DNA of 56,252 nucleotides, taken from the NCBI GenBank assembly GCA_028280165.1, contig JANQMI010000094.1:1-56252 (forward strand). The letters run 5' to 3'. The notes under the pieces were generated by a model, which was given only the letters and a program-made list of their open reading frames with translations, searched no databases and was not told where the DNA came from. Both the position numbers and the translations under genes were made by a program. Source of the stretch: Oceanicaulis sp. (lineage in GTDB: Bacteria; Pseudomonadota; Alphaproteobacteria; Caulobacterales; Maricaulaceae). Below are positions 6,237 through 12,686 of this stretch, piece after piece. Numbering within the stretch: the stretch's first letter is position 1; the number at the start of each line of letters is the position of its first letter.

Positions 6237-7141
6237 TGGCCTTTGAGGTTTTGAACTGGGCAAGCACCGCGCCGTGCGACAGCGCAACGGAGAAGGCTGT
6301 TTTGCTTCTTCTTGCGAGCTTCGCTGGCAGCGACGGGGCCTGCTACCCCGGCCAGGAGACCCTTGCTCAGCGCGCGTGCTGCTCAGTGAAGAGCGTGGAG
6401 CGCGCTCTGAAGGCCTTCGAAAAGCGTGGCTGGATCACGAGGGCCGCCCGCCGCCGCCGCGACGGCTCCCGCACGTCTGATTTGATCGTGATCTGTGCGA
6501 GCCCAACGGCGGAACAGTACGAGAACGCACAACCCGACACAGTGTCGGATAGGCCCGAACCAACCCGACATCCTGTCCAAACCAACCCGACACCCTGTCC
6601 AAACCAACCCGACACAGTGTCGGGGCTCACTACGTTTGAATCCCCAGGGGAACCTCTAGGGGAACATGCGCGCGCGCCGGGCACGCCCGGATTGCCGAGT
6701 GATCAGGATGTGGCGGAGTTCAGAGCCGTCTACCCGGATGCTGGATTGGTGAATGCATCGACCGACACGCTACGGCTCCGACTGGGTGTTGCGGCGGCGA
6801 AGCATGGCGGCGTGGCTGCGGTCATCGGTGCGGCCAAGCGATACGGGGCGGAGGTTGCGAAGTTCGGCTCGATGCCCCGGTCGGCGAGCAACTGGTTGGT
6901 GGATGACGGCCTGATCCAGGACAATTTGGCCGCGCCGGACACAGCGGACCGCACCGATCAGCAATGGCGCGATGAGCTGAGCCTGTGGCGCGACCACGGG
7001 CAATCGGAGCCGAACCTCTGGCGGCGTCGTGTCGGTGGCCCGGAGCCCGGCCAGCCTGGCTGCAAGGCCCCTGCCGAAATCCAACGCGAGTTCGATTACG
7101 AGCCTCGCCCCTTTGAATCCTCAACACAGGAGGCGTCTTGA
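6236..7141 (+). CDS. Helix-turn-helix replication initiator-like protein with internal origin
   Basis: Residues 1-95 form a winged-helix domain typical of phage replication proteins (ATEKAVLLLLASFAGSDGACYPGQ, then CSVKSVERALKAFEKRGW). A proline/threonine-rich linker (about 97-130) is encoded by the 22-bp iterons. The C-terminal part (DQDVAEFRAVYPDAG...SMPRSASNWLVDDG) resembles replication proteins that contact the helicase. Position after dnaB and the embedded repeats parallel lambda O, whose gene also contains ori. The likely role is to bind its own iterons and recruit the DnaB next door (inference). TGATG overlaps on both sides show tight coupling. Confidence 0.75.
   Translation: MAFEVLNWASTAPCDSATEKAVLLLLASFAGSDGACYPGQETLAQRACCSVKSVERALKAFEKRGWITRAARRRRDGSRTSDLIVICASPTAEQYENAQPDTVSDRPEPTRHPVQTNPTPCPNQPDTVSGLTTFESPGEPLGEHARAPGTPGLPSDQDVAEFRAVYPDAGLVNASTDTLRLRLGVAAAKHGGVAAVIGAAKRYGAEVAKFGSMPRSASNWLVDDGLIQDNLAAPDTADRTDQQWRDELSLWRDHGQSEPNLWRRRVGGPEPGQPGCKAPAEIQREFDYEPRPFESSTQEAS
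6531..6624 (+). repeat. Four iterons inside the initiator gene: candidate phage origin
   Basis: AACCCGACA begins at 6531, 6562, 6584 and 6606, so the last three are exactly 22 bp apart and the first is 31 bp away. Copies 1 and 4 extend to the palindrome CCGACACAGTGTCGG; copies 2 and 3 continue as TCCTGTCC and CCCTGTCC. 22 bp is close to two helical turns, placing the sites on one face. They encode the Pro-Thr linker of the initiator. Confidence 0.6.
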
Positions 7142-7791
7142 TGGCTCTGACCCGTGGCCAGCAGCGCGCAGAAGAGCGCAAGCACAAGAAGGAGATGCGC
7201 CCCCGCAAGAAGATCACTCAGGCGGAGGTGTCGCTCGCCCATGGCCTGCTGTGGTTCGTGCTGCTGACCAAGCCTGCGAAAGAGCTGGCCGCTGAGATGG
7301 CGGTGGATGACACCTTTGGGGACCTCTACGCGTTCACGCCCCGCGAAACCCGCGTCATTCGCAAGTCCCGCTGGCGTCACCAGTCCAGCAAGCACCGCAA
7401 GATCGAGGTGAGTGCATACCCTCGCTATCTGTTCGTCGGCATCCCGCCCGATTGGAAGGGCCTGCCGTGGTTTGATCTGCGGGAGATTCCGCTGCTGTCA
7501 GGCTATCTCAGCAATGAGAAGGGCGAGCCCCTGCAGGTGATGCCGTGGGCGGTGGCGGAATTGATGCGCAAGAGTGCCAAAGTGTTGTTCCGAGGCAGGG
7601 ACCGGGAGCGTGAGGATGCCCCGTCTTGCCCTGTGTTTTACCCCGGTGAGGAGCTGATTGGTCTGGGGGCGTTTGAAGCCCTGAAGGGGCACCCGCTGCG
7701 TGTCGCTGGCGGCATGGCGGAGTTCGATTCCGTTAGCGGTGCGGTGAAGGTGCCGTTCGATAGTTTGCGGCTCGCGCAAAAAGCTGCTTGA
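7141..7791 (+). CDS. NusG-like phage transcription antiterminator
   Basis: 216 residues. After a basic N-terminus (RGQQRAEERKHKKEMRPRKK) the NGN-like part is seen: VSAYPRYLFVGIP is the signature strand of NusG/RfaH/LoaP proteins, followed by LLSGYLSNEKGEPLQVM. The C-terminal KOW-like part is FYPGEELIGLG...HPLRVAGGMAEFDSVSGAVKVPFDSL. NusG paralogues bind RNA polymerase and stop it pausing or terminating. It lies at the end of the replication module and just before a promoter-like TTGACA, a structured gene-free region and the structural block, which is the position of the late antiterminator Q in lambda. An operon-specific role on the downstream RNA is therefore proposed (inference). Confidence 0.75.
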   Translation: MALTRGQQRAEERKHKKEMRPRKKITQAEVSLAHGLLWFVLLTKPAKELAAEMAVDDTFGDLYAFTPRETRVIRKSRWRHQSSKHRKIEVSAYPRYLFVGIPPDWKGLPWFDLREIPLLSGYLSNEKGEPLQVMPWAVAELMRKSAKVLFRGRDREREDAPSCPVFYPGEELIGLGAFEALKGHPLRVAGGMAEFDSVSGAVKVPFDSLRLAQKAA

Positions 7792-7817
7792 CAAGGCACA
7801 TCGCCTTTGGCGATGAT
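7788..7817 (+). promoter_or_regulatory. Candidate late promoter with inverted repeat in spacer
   Basis: TTGACA at 7788-7793 overlaps the end of the NusG-like gene; GATGAT at 7812-7817 is a poor -10 at spacing 18. A seven-base inverted repeat CATCGCC-TTT-GGCGATG (7799-7815) occupies the spacer and -10 area. It may be an operator, a strong hairpin in a read-through transcript, or both. The -10 match is weak, so promoter status is uncertain. Confidence 0.45.
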
Positions 7818-8224
7818 ATGCGAGATTTCGGACAACGGCCGCCCACAGGGGAGGGGCCGGGTCCAAGGGGCGCAGAGACCGCCGACAGTGGAAATGTGTC
7901 CAGAGTTCAGTCTCGGAGATGAAGATGATTTTCGGCGGGTAAATCCGCCCCAGAAATACCCGCTCCACCAGCGTGAGGCTGGATGCGGTGATTAAATCCG
8001 CCGAATCCGATGACAGCCCGGAAAGACGGGCAAACAGTTTCCACCCTCTGCAGGGTGTAAGAGATCGGCGGAAGCCCAAGCGGGCTCACGCAGGGTTTGA
8101 GGTGAGAGGCGAAACTCAGCCCCGGACGCGTTGCTGGTTGGAATGCGCAAACCCCAACCCCTCAAGGCCGGGTGGAATAGAATTAACCTGCCCCACTGCC
8201 GGAGAAGCGCCCGGCCCGCCGATA
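7818..8224 (+). ncRNA. Candidate structured RNA / antitermination leader of unknown type
   Basis: About 430 bases without a convincing ORF. Direct pairings seen: CGGCC/GGCCG (7836-7840, 7855-7859), GGCGG/CCGCC (7934-7938, 7945-7949), CCAGC/GCTGG (7968-7972, 7978-7982), a long-range TCCGCCGA/TCGGCGGA (7997-8004, 8065-8072) enclosing two hairpins, GCCCG/CGGGC (8016-8020, 8027-8031) and CACCCT/AGGGTG (8042-8047, 8052-8057); then AGCCC/GGGCT (8073-8077, 8082-8086) and GGGTTTG/CAAACCC (8093-8099, 8148-8154) enclosing TGAG/CTCA. A GCCGG/CCGGC hairpin lies just before the ribosome site of the next gene. AAATCCGCC occurs twice (7941 and 7994), so an alternative pairing with TCGGCGG at 7933 is possible. 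I match it to no known RNA family. Ends are approximate. Confidence 0.55.
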
Positions 8225-8244
8225 TCCATAACCGGGAGAGTGTG

Positions 8245-8562
8245 ATGCCGAGTAATCCTTGGAGCTGGAACGAGCAGCGTCAGACGGCTGTCTCCCAAGC
8301 GGACGCCCGAAAGGGTCTTGCTGACGTGTTTTGGGTGTCTACTGATCGGGCAGAAACCGCAGATGTTTTGGCGGGTCGTCTGCTGAGCATCGCGGCCCGG
8401 CTTTCCTTGGGGTCTCCGTTCGGTTGGGCATCTCCGGATTGCGAGGCCCTCACAAAGGCTGCCTATCTCCTATCGCCGCGGTTAAAGCCAGAGCTGCCAG
8501 AAGGCGTAGCAACTCTTTCGGCGGAGGGTGAACCCGCACCAGTACAGAGATCGGGTGAGTGA
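8245..8562 (+). CDS. Hypothetical phage protein, 105 aa
   Basis: ATG 8245 follows GGGAGAG with good spacing and is the first codon where the frame stops looking random, so upstream in-frame ATG codons are not used. The product (MPSNPWSWNEQRQTAVSQAD...) contains a helical central region (ADVLAGRLLSIAARLSLGS) and a low-complexity tail. No known domain or membrane segment. It is the first gene after the structured region and would be the first translated product of the downstream transcript. Confidence 0.65.
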   Translation: MPSNPWSWNEQRQTAVSQADARKGLADVFWVSTDRAETADVLAGRLLSIAARLSLGSPFGWASPDCEALTKAAYLLSPRLKPELPEGVATLSAEGEPAPVQRSGE

Positions 8563-8619
8563 TGGCCACTTGCCAGTACCGGCCCCGCGACCGTTTCGCG
8601 GCAACAAGGAGAAAAGACC

Positions 8620-8865
8620 ATGAGTGTTAAGGCGAAATTCCAATGCCATGAGGTTCGGCACGTTCATCAGTACGATCCGGACGCCGTATATGCTGAAGTG
8701 AAGCTTCTGCCAGTCCATGCCAACAGCCAGGAAAACGCCTCCTGGTCGAAGTATACGCCTCACGGCGAGATCACGTTGGGAATTACCAATCCGGTTGCCA
8801 TAGAGGCGTTTGAGAATGGCGCTGAGTACCTGATTGACTTCACCAAGGTGGAGCCAACCTCATAG
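8620..8865 (+). CDS. Conserved small phage protein, 81 aa
   Basis: AAGGAG lies eight bases before ATG 8620. The sequence runs KAKFQCHEV...VKLLPVHANSQENASWSKYTPHGEITLGITNPVAIEAFENGAEYLIDF, a beta-rich pattern found in many siphophage proteins (the W-K-Y-T-P-x-G and NP-x-A-x-x-x-F-x-x-G-x-E-Y motifs). The family is widespread but has no firm function; a decoration or assembly-associated role has been only suggested by location. It is followed by a terminator-like hairpin. Confidence 0.8.
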   Translation: MSVKAKFQCHEVRHVHQYDPDAVYAEVKLLPVHANSQENASWSKYTPHGEITLGITNPVAIEAFENGAEYLIDFTKVEPTS

Positions 8866-8939
8866 CCCGCGAGGGTTGACAGATCGCTGTTAACCAGTCG
8901 CACTAGTTGAGCGCTTCCATTGAGTGCTTGTTCCTCTCT

Positions 8940-8968
8940 GCCCCGCTGACTCCGGTTGGCGGGGCTTT
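8940..8968 (+). terminator. Intrinsic terminator after the 81-aa gene
   Basis: GCCCCGC (8940-8946) pairs with GCGGGGC (8959-8965) and is followed by TTT. It separates the rightward 81-residue gene from the converging leftward regulator gene and could serve both strands. Confidence 0.6.
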
Positions 8969-9149
8969 ACTCAATCGGTTGGCGCGCGAGCGTATAGCCA
9001 GTTATGGCCCATAAAACTTTAAGAGGCACCGGCTTTAACCCCCGCTCGTACAGCGACCAGTCGTTGCGGCCAACGCCAATGGCGATAGCGGCCTCGCCTT
9101 GCGACGAAAACCGCTGCTTACGCCATTCGGTGAGGCGATCAGGCGTCAT
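8967..9149 (-). CDS. Small helix-turn-helix regulator, 60 aa
   Basis: Starts at ATG 9149, inside the end of the preceding gene. MTPDRLTEWRKQRFSSQGEAAIAIGVGRNDWSLYERGLKPVPLKVLWAI-like order: an N-terminal helix, a SQGEAAIAIGV helix, a turn, then a recognition-like helix ending in YERG, which is the pattern of XRE/Cro-type folds. It converges on the terminator and is the second gene of a two-gene leftward operon whose control region contains its own palindromes (9382-9397, 9414-9429), its likely targets. Confidence 0.7.
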   Translation of the reverse strand: MTPDRLTEWRKQRFSSQGEAAIAIGVGRNDWSLYERGLKPVPLKVLWAITGYTLARQPIE

Positions 9150-9351
9150 CGTTGTGGATCTCAACCTGAGTCTTAAACCCGGCACCGTTGGCTGTATCGT
9201 TGTCGCCTACCGCAAAGCGCGTTCCATCGGTCCAGATAATTGTTGGCTCGTCAAGCTCATTAGCCTGCGCGCGCGCTTCTGGGAGTGTGTCGAAGCTCCA
9301 AGCGTAATTTGTAGTCTGGCCGCGCTGTGTGGTGTGGGTTTGAGTTGTCAT
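9139..9351 (-). CDS. Hypothetical phage protein, 70 aa
   Basis: ATG 9351 follows AGGAGAG at eight bases. The chain is threonine-rich at the start (MTTQTHTTQRGQTTNYAWSFD) and has LPEARAQANELDEPTIIWTDGTRFAVGDNDT, a small alpha/beta pattern. No known domain. Its last eleven bases overlap the start of the helix-turn-helix gene, so the two are co-translated and may function as a pair, for example as regulator and modulator (inference). Confidence 0.65.
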   Translation of the reverse strand: MTTQTHTTQRGQTTNYAWSFDTLPEARAQANELDEPTIIWTDGTRFAVGDNDTANGAGFKTQVEIHNDDA

Positions 9352-9381
9352 TAGGGTCTCTCCTGTTTGGCGCAATCACAA

Positions 9382-9397
9382 TGCACAGAAATGTGCA
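9382..9397. promoter_or_regulatory. Operator-like palindrome upstream of the two-gene leftward operon
   Basis: TGCACAGAAATGTGCA, perfect six-base arms around GAAA, located 31 bp upstream of the 70-residue gene's start. It differs from the GCGGTAA-type operators of the main repressor, so a second regulator is implied. Confidence 0.6.
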
Positions 9398-9413
9398 ATA
9401 AGTCAAGAGCAAA

Positions 9414-9429
9414 AGCGCAAAAAAGTGCA
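9414..9429. promoter_or_regulatory. Second operator-like site of the same type
   Basis: AGCGCAAAAAAGTGCA shares the GTGCA half and the A-rich centre of 9382-9397, 32 bp away (about three helical turns). Imperfect on the left arm. Confidence 0.45.
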
Positions 9430-9436
9430 ACTTGCG

Positions 9437-9526
9437 GGGCTTTCTTATAGACCATAAACGTTATTGGCTGGACCGCTGCTAAGTCGCTGCTTGGTCGAGT
9501 GAAAAACGTTTATAGGGCTTTCTTAT
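9437..9526. repeat. Nested direct and inverted repeats in the control region
   Basis: GGGCTTTCTTAT occurs at 9437-9448 and 9515-9526. Between them lie ATAAACGTT (9454-9462) and its exact inverse AACGTTTAT (9505-9513). The inner 42 bases are GC-mixed and encode nothing obvious. Just upstream of the 67-residue rightward gene. Confidence 0.6.
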
Positions 9527-9537
9527 TGGAGAGTGGT

Positions 9538-9741
9538 ATGCAGGATTTTCAGAAGCGCGTCGTTCAGGAGCGCGAAGAGCTGCACGATAAGATAGTTAAG
9601 CTTGGTGCGTTTTTGCTCAGCGCCAACTTTAGGCAGCTGGGTGAGACCAACCGCGAGGAGGCTGAGCGCCTGGTCCGCCAGAAGCATAAGATGATGGAGT
9701 ACCGCGAAATCCTGGATGAACGGATCGCGGCGTTTTCCTAA
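9538..9741 (+). CDS. crAss001_48-related small phage protein, 67 aa
   Basis: ATG 9538 is chosen because GGAGAG precedes it; an upstream ATG at 9499 lacks one. MQDFQKRVVQEREELHDKIVKLGAFLLS...REILDERIAAF is a two-helix hairpin matching the widespread small phage family called crAss001_48-related, which begins with the same M-Q-D-F-Q-x-R-V pattern and ends in a second helix. Its function is not established. It is separated from the regulator operon by the nested repeats, and is followed by an inverted repeat around 9743-9810. Confidence 0.75.
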   Translation: MQDFQKRVVQEREELHDKIVKLGAFLLSANFRQLGETNREEAERLVRQKHKMMEYREILDERIAAFS

Positions 9742-9832
9742 CACCGGCAACGTGAACACCCACACTAAGGCCGCCCCCCGGCGAGCCCTTATCTCAAACA
9801 CGTGTGCCGGTCACTCATGAGGGAGGCCACCT

Positions 9833-10555
9833 ATGAACGGACTAAGCGGCCTCCAGGGCCTTCCTGGCTTGAGCTACCGCAGCCCTACGGCTTGGGTTAC
9901 GTCTGGCGCGGTTCTGGACCTCAACTTCAAGGACGGGCTGTACTACGCCGCTGGTCCGCGCTCGATCACATCCATCCCTGGCATTAGCTTCGGGGCCAAT
10001 GCGCCTAACCTCTCCGCTGGTGGTCTTCTTGTCGAAGACAGTTTGGATGATGTCCGGATCGACCTGGGTCTATCTGGCGGCGTCTGGACGAACCTGGGCG
10101 ACCTCAACCCAGCTGATGGGTTTACGGTGTTGGTTGAGGCTATCGTGCCCGCGATCTCGCCTGCCAACTATTTGTGGGCCATCAACGGACCTAACACTTA
10201 CAACGACATTGTTGGGCAATACTACAACGCAGATTTTGGCGGCGGGACGGCCTACGCCATCTTGGAGGCCAACAACGTCCCTGAGCCACCGACCCTATCA
10301 ATGGGCAGTCTGTCGCTGACCCCAGGCAGCAGAGTTCGGGCTGCATATACACTCTCGGCTTCGCGGCGGCGCTTTGCGGTCAACGGCACGCTGTCAGCTG
10401 AGGATACGAGCAACACCCTGCCGACTAACTTGCAGACACTGCATGTGGGAGCGAGACGGTCGGACCTAAACCATTGGTCTGACCTGATCTCCCGCCTCAT
10501 CATCATACCCGGTGTTTACACCGACGCGCAGCTTCAAGCGTGGTCAGGGCAATGA
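9833..10555 (+). CDS. Lectin-like (LamG/ConA-fold) phage structural protein, 240 aa
   Basis: GGGAGG precedes ATG 9833. Residues 20-240 have the rhythm of concanavalin-like phage domains: LDLNFKDGLYYAAGPRSITS, GFTVLVEAIVPAI, a VRAAYTLSASRRRFAVNG strand pair and the final SRLIIIPGVYTDAQLQAW. Such domains decorate phage heads or fibres and bind sugars or polymers. Oddly it lies upstream of the terminase genes rather than with the tail fibre. No catalytic residues recognised. Confidence 0.65.
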   Translation: MNGLSGLQGLPGLSYRSPTAWVTSGAVLDLNFKDGLYYAAGPRSITSIPGISFGANAPNLSAGGLLVEDSLDDVRIDLGLSGGVWTNLGDLNPADGFTVLVEAIVPAISPANYLWAINGPNTYNDIVGQYYNADFGGGTAYAILEANNVPEPPTLSMGSLSLTPGSRVRAAYTLSASRRRFAVNGTLSAEDTSNTLPTNLQTLHVGARRSDLNHWSDLISRLIIIPGVYTDAQLQAWSGQ

Positions 10556-10588
10556 GCTGCGCTACACGAAACGAAATGGAGGCCTGAT

Positions 10589-10894
10589 ATGGGGCAGGTG
10601 ACGATTACCGAATATCGCGAGATCAGCTCCGACTACGGCAATGGAGTTCCTATACCGATTGCGCCGACAGCTGGCCTCGGTGTCAGGCAGGTCACGACCA
10701 GTGCCTCGTCTGCGGAGAGGGATATCGCTCCTGAGACCCGATACGTAGAGATCCACGTGGAGGACGGGCCGGTACGTGTCGATGTCGGTGTCGGCGTTGC
10801 CGCTGATGCTGGATCGCTCCGACTGGAGTCGACAGAGCGCAAATCATGGGCAGTCCCCAAAGCGGGATATCGGGTGAGCTTGATCGATGCATAG
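10589..10894 (+). CDS. Hypothetical phage structural-type protein, 101 aa
   Basis: GGAGG precedes ATG 10589 by about eight bases. The chain is beta-rich: MGQVTITEYREISSDYGNG, then RYVEIHVEDGPVRVDVGVGVAADAGSLRLESTERKSWAVPKAGYRVSLIDA-type strands, which is the profile of small decoration or attachment proteins. It sits between the lectin-like protein and the Cys-rich protein and overlaps the latter by eight bases. Function not known. Confidence 0.65.
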   Translation: MGQVTITEYREISSDYGNGVPIPIAPTAGLGVRQVTTSASSAERDIAPETRYVEIHVEDGPVRVDVGVGVAADAGSLRLESTERKSWAVPKAGYRVSLIDA

Positions 10895-11186
10895 AGAACC
10901 AAGCTGCGGCTCATGCCGCCATTTCCACTTCACCCGTCAGGGCAATGCGGTCAGGGCCGGTGAATGTCGCCGGAACGCACCCGCGCCTCGCAACGATGGT
11001 GGCCCGCTTGCTGATGCGGAGTGGCCCGTTGTCCTGGAGACGATGTCTTGTGGCGAGTACACACCAGTCGCCAAGCCAAAGACCGAGACATCAGCCCAAT
11101 CTATCGAAGCGGCCGCGGTGCAGAAGCCTCAGCGCAATCCTCGCCAAACCCGGAAAGGCGGTGGCAACCGCGCCAATAGGGGCTAA
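10887..11186 (+). CDS. Small Cys-rich phage protein, 99 aa
   Basis: Starts inside the stop of the previous gene. Four cysteines are arranged as CGSCRHF (two, spaced CxxC), AGECRRNAP and SCGEY, with a conserved-looking WPVV between. This spacing is common in short phage proteins near the terminase and suggests zinc or iron-sulfur binding. The C-terminal 35 residues are lysine/arginine/asparagine-rich and disordered, possibly for nucleic-acid contact. Function unknown. Confidence 0.75.
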   Translation: MHREPSCGSCRHFHFTRQGNAVRAGECRRNAPAPRNDGGPLADAEWPVVLETMSCGEYTPVAKPKTETSAQSIEAAAVQKPQRNPRQTRKGGGNRANRG

Positions 11187-11189
11187 GCC

Positions 11190-11957
11190 TTGCCGCTCGC
11201 GCCTACGTTCGACATCAGATCAAACGTCAAAGAGTTTAAGCGTGGCCTCAACCGAGCTGAGCGAGATCAGCTACCCTATGCGACCTTCTTGGCGGTCAAC
11301 GACGTCGCAGAGGCTGGAGTGCGGCACAATCAGAGGGCCATGGGGCGCTACATTGATCGGCCTAAACCGTTCACTATCCGCGGTGTTTATCCTCGAAAAG
11401 GGCGCTATCAGCGCGGCCGTCGACGCAGGGGAATGGGTGAGGCCATCGCCAATGCCTCTCTGATGTGGCGAGAGTTCGCAGGCAAAGGCAACGCGGCAGG
11501 CAAGTACCTTAGGCCCATCATCTTCGGTCAACCCAGGCGAGCCAAAGGCTTTGAAGTCGCACTGCGCCGCAAGGGCTTCCTAGCAAGGGGTGATTATCTG
11601 GTGCCCGCGCCGGGCCAGCGCCTGAACAAGTATGGCAACCTGACCGCTGCGAGGTATAGACAAATTCTATCGACGCTGGGGGCATCCAGCGATGCGACGC
11701 AAAACCAGACGGCGCGCAGTGCGTCGAGAAACCCGCGCAGAAAGGCGTACTTCTACGCCCGGAAGGGCAGCAACCTTCACCCAGGTGTATATGAGCGAGC
11801 ACGTTCGGGCGCGATCAAGCCAGTGCTCATCGAAGTGAAGCAGCCTGTCTATCAAAGGCGCTATGATTTCTTTGGGATTAGCGAGGCTTTCGTAAGGCGG
11901 CAGCTGCCCATCAGCCTGCGCCAGGCGATGAATAGAGCGATGAGGACAGCACGCTAG
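11190..11957 (+). CDS. Minor tail/head-tail protein, gpZ-like, 255 aa
   Basis: No ATG is available before the conserved N-terminus, so the TTG at 11190 is used, with only a weak AGGGG upstream. The order FDIRSNVKEFKRGLNRAERDQLPYATFLAVNDVAEAG, RPKPFTIRGVYPRKG, KYLRPIIFGQPR, GDYLVPAPGQRLNKYGN and RYDFFGISEAFVRRQL matches a common siphophage protein family placed near the terminase and often likened to lambda minor tail protein Z. Its exact place in the particle is uncertain. Strongly basic overall. Confidence 0.55.
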   Translation: MPLAPTFDIRSNVKEFKRGLNRAERDQLPYATFLAVNDVAEAGVRHNQRAMGRYIDRPKPFTIRGVYPRKGRYQRGRRRRGMGEAIANASLMWREFAGKGNAAGKYLRPIIFGQPRRAKGFEVALRRKGFLARGDYLVPAPGQRLNKYGNLTAARYRQILSTLGASSDATQNQTARSASRNPRRKAYFYARKGSNLHPGVYERARSGAIKPVLIEVKQPVYQRRYDFFGISEAFVRRQLPISLRQAMNRAMRTAR

Positions 11958-12051
11958 GTGGGGCACCCCACCCCCACCCACCTAGGTTCTTCCAAAGGGG
12001 GTGACCCATGCGGGTATGTTCGATCCCCGACTTTTCTGTAGTTATAGAGAA

Positions 12052-12074
12052 AAAGCCTTGGGCTTTCCTCTTTT
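12052..12074 (+). terminator. Weak terminator-like hairpin before the terminase genes
   Basis: AAAGCC (12052-12057) and GGCTTT (12061-12066) can pair, followed by CCTC and TTTT. The stem is short and only moderately GC-rich; it could instead be part of a leader. Nearby AT-rich inverted repeats (TTTCT...AGAAA and ATAGA...TCTAT) fill 12030-12090, with the ribosome site at the end. Confidence 0.3.
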
Positions 12075-12092
12075 CAATAGAGAGTTTCTATA

Positions 12093-12686
12093 GTGCCTCG
12101 GACCAATTCTGGAAAGGAAGTCAATCGCAGCGAGGTTGCGGAAATCTTTGGAGTTTCTGTCGACACCATTTCTGCGTGGGTGAAGCGGGGGTGTCCCTTT
12201 GTCCAGGAGGGGCGCAAGGGGATTGAGTGGATCTTCAACACTGCTTCCGTTTCGAAATGGCTGGTTGATGGCGCGCGGGGAGCGCGGCCTGAGCCCGGCG
12301 AGCAGCTGAACATTGACCGAGCCTATGAAGAGGCGCGCAAAGCCCGCTACGACGCCGACCGTATGGAGCTCAAGCTGCAGATCGAGCGCGGAGAGTATGT
12401 TCCGGTCGCTGATGCGGTCAGTGATGTCGCTGATGAGTACAGCACCGTCCGCGCCAAACTTGGCTCTCTGCCCGGTGATCTAGCGCCGAAGATCGATCCC
12501 GATCGCTCCCAAGAGATTCAGCAGGTTCTGGCGGAGGCCATCAATGACGCCTTGTCGGGTTTGAGCGCAGATGAACGATATGACGCTCAGGCTCGACGCG
12601 CCGCTGAGCTTTCGCGACAGGCTGATGAAGGTTCGGAGGCGAACGCTCAAACCGGTTCCGAAGAGGACCCTGGTCGAGTGGGCTGA
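12093..12686 (+). CDS. Terminase small subunit, Nu1-like
   Basis: Binds the packaging site cos and presents DNA to the large subunit. Start is GTG 12093 with TAGAGAG upstream. Residues 10-35 are a winged helix-turn-helix (VNRSEVAEIFGVSVDTISAWVKRGCP) like lambda Nu1. A long helical region follows (YEEARKARYDADRMELKLQIERGEYV) that resembles the Nu1 dimerisation helix, with an acidic C-terminus that would contact the large subunit. The 3' end overlaps the large subunit gene by up to 116 bases. Confidence 0.85.
   Translation: MPRTNSGKEVNRSEVAEIFGVSVDTISAWVKRGCPFVQEGRKGIEWIFNTASVSKWLVDGARGARPEPGEQLNIDRAYEEARKARYDADRMELKLQIERGEYVPVADAVSDVADEYSTVRAKLGSLPGDLAPKIDPDRSQEIQQVLAEAINDALSGLSADERYDAQARRAAELSRQADEGSEANAQTGSEEDPGRVG

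Noticed and set aside
7818-8224. Group I/II intron, retron, cobalamin riboswitch, tmRNA or RNase P identity for the structured region
   Set aside because: The characteristic core sequences (P7/D5, GCCACTG box, tmRNA ends, RNase P core) and a reverse transcriptase are not present.
7807-8245. Small ORFs (62 and 90 aa) in the gene-free region
   Set aside because: No ribosome sites, low-complexity translations, and they cut across clear hairpins.
12008-12226. 72-residue ORF before the small terminase subunit
   Set aside because: Random-looking product overlapping the terminase start in another frame; no ribosome site.
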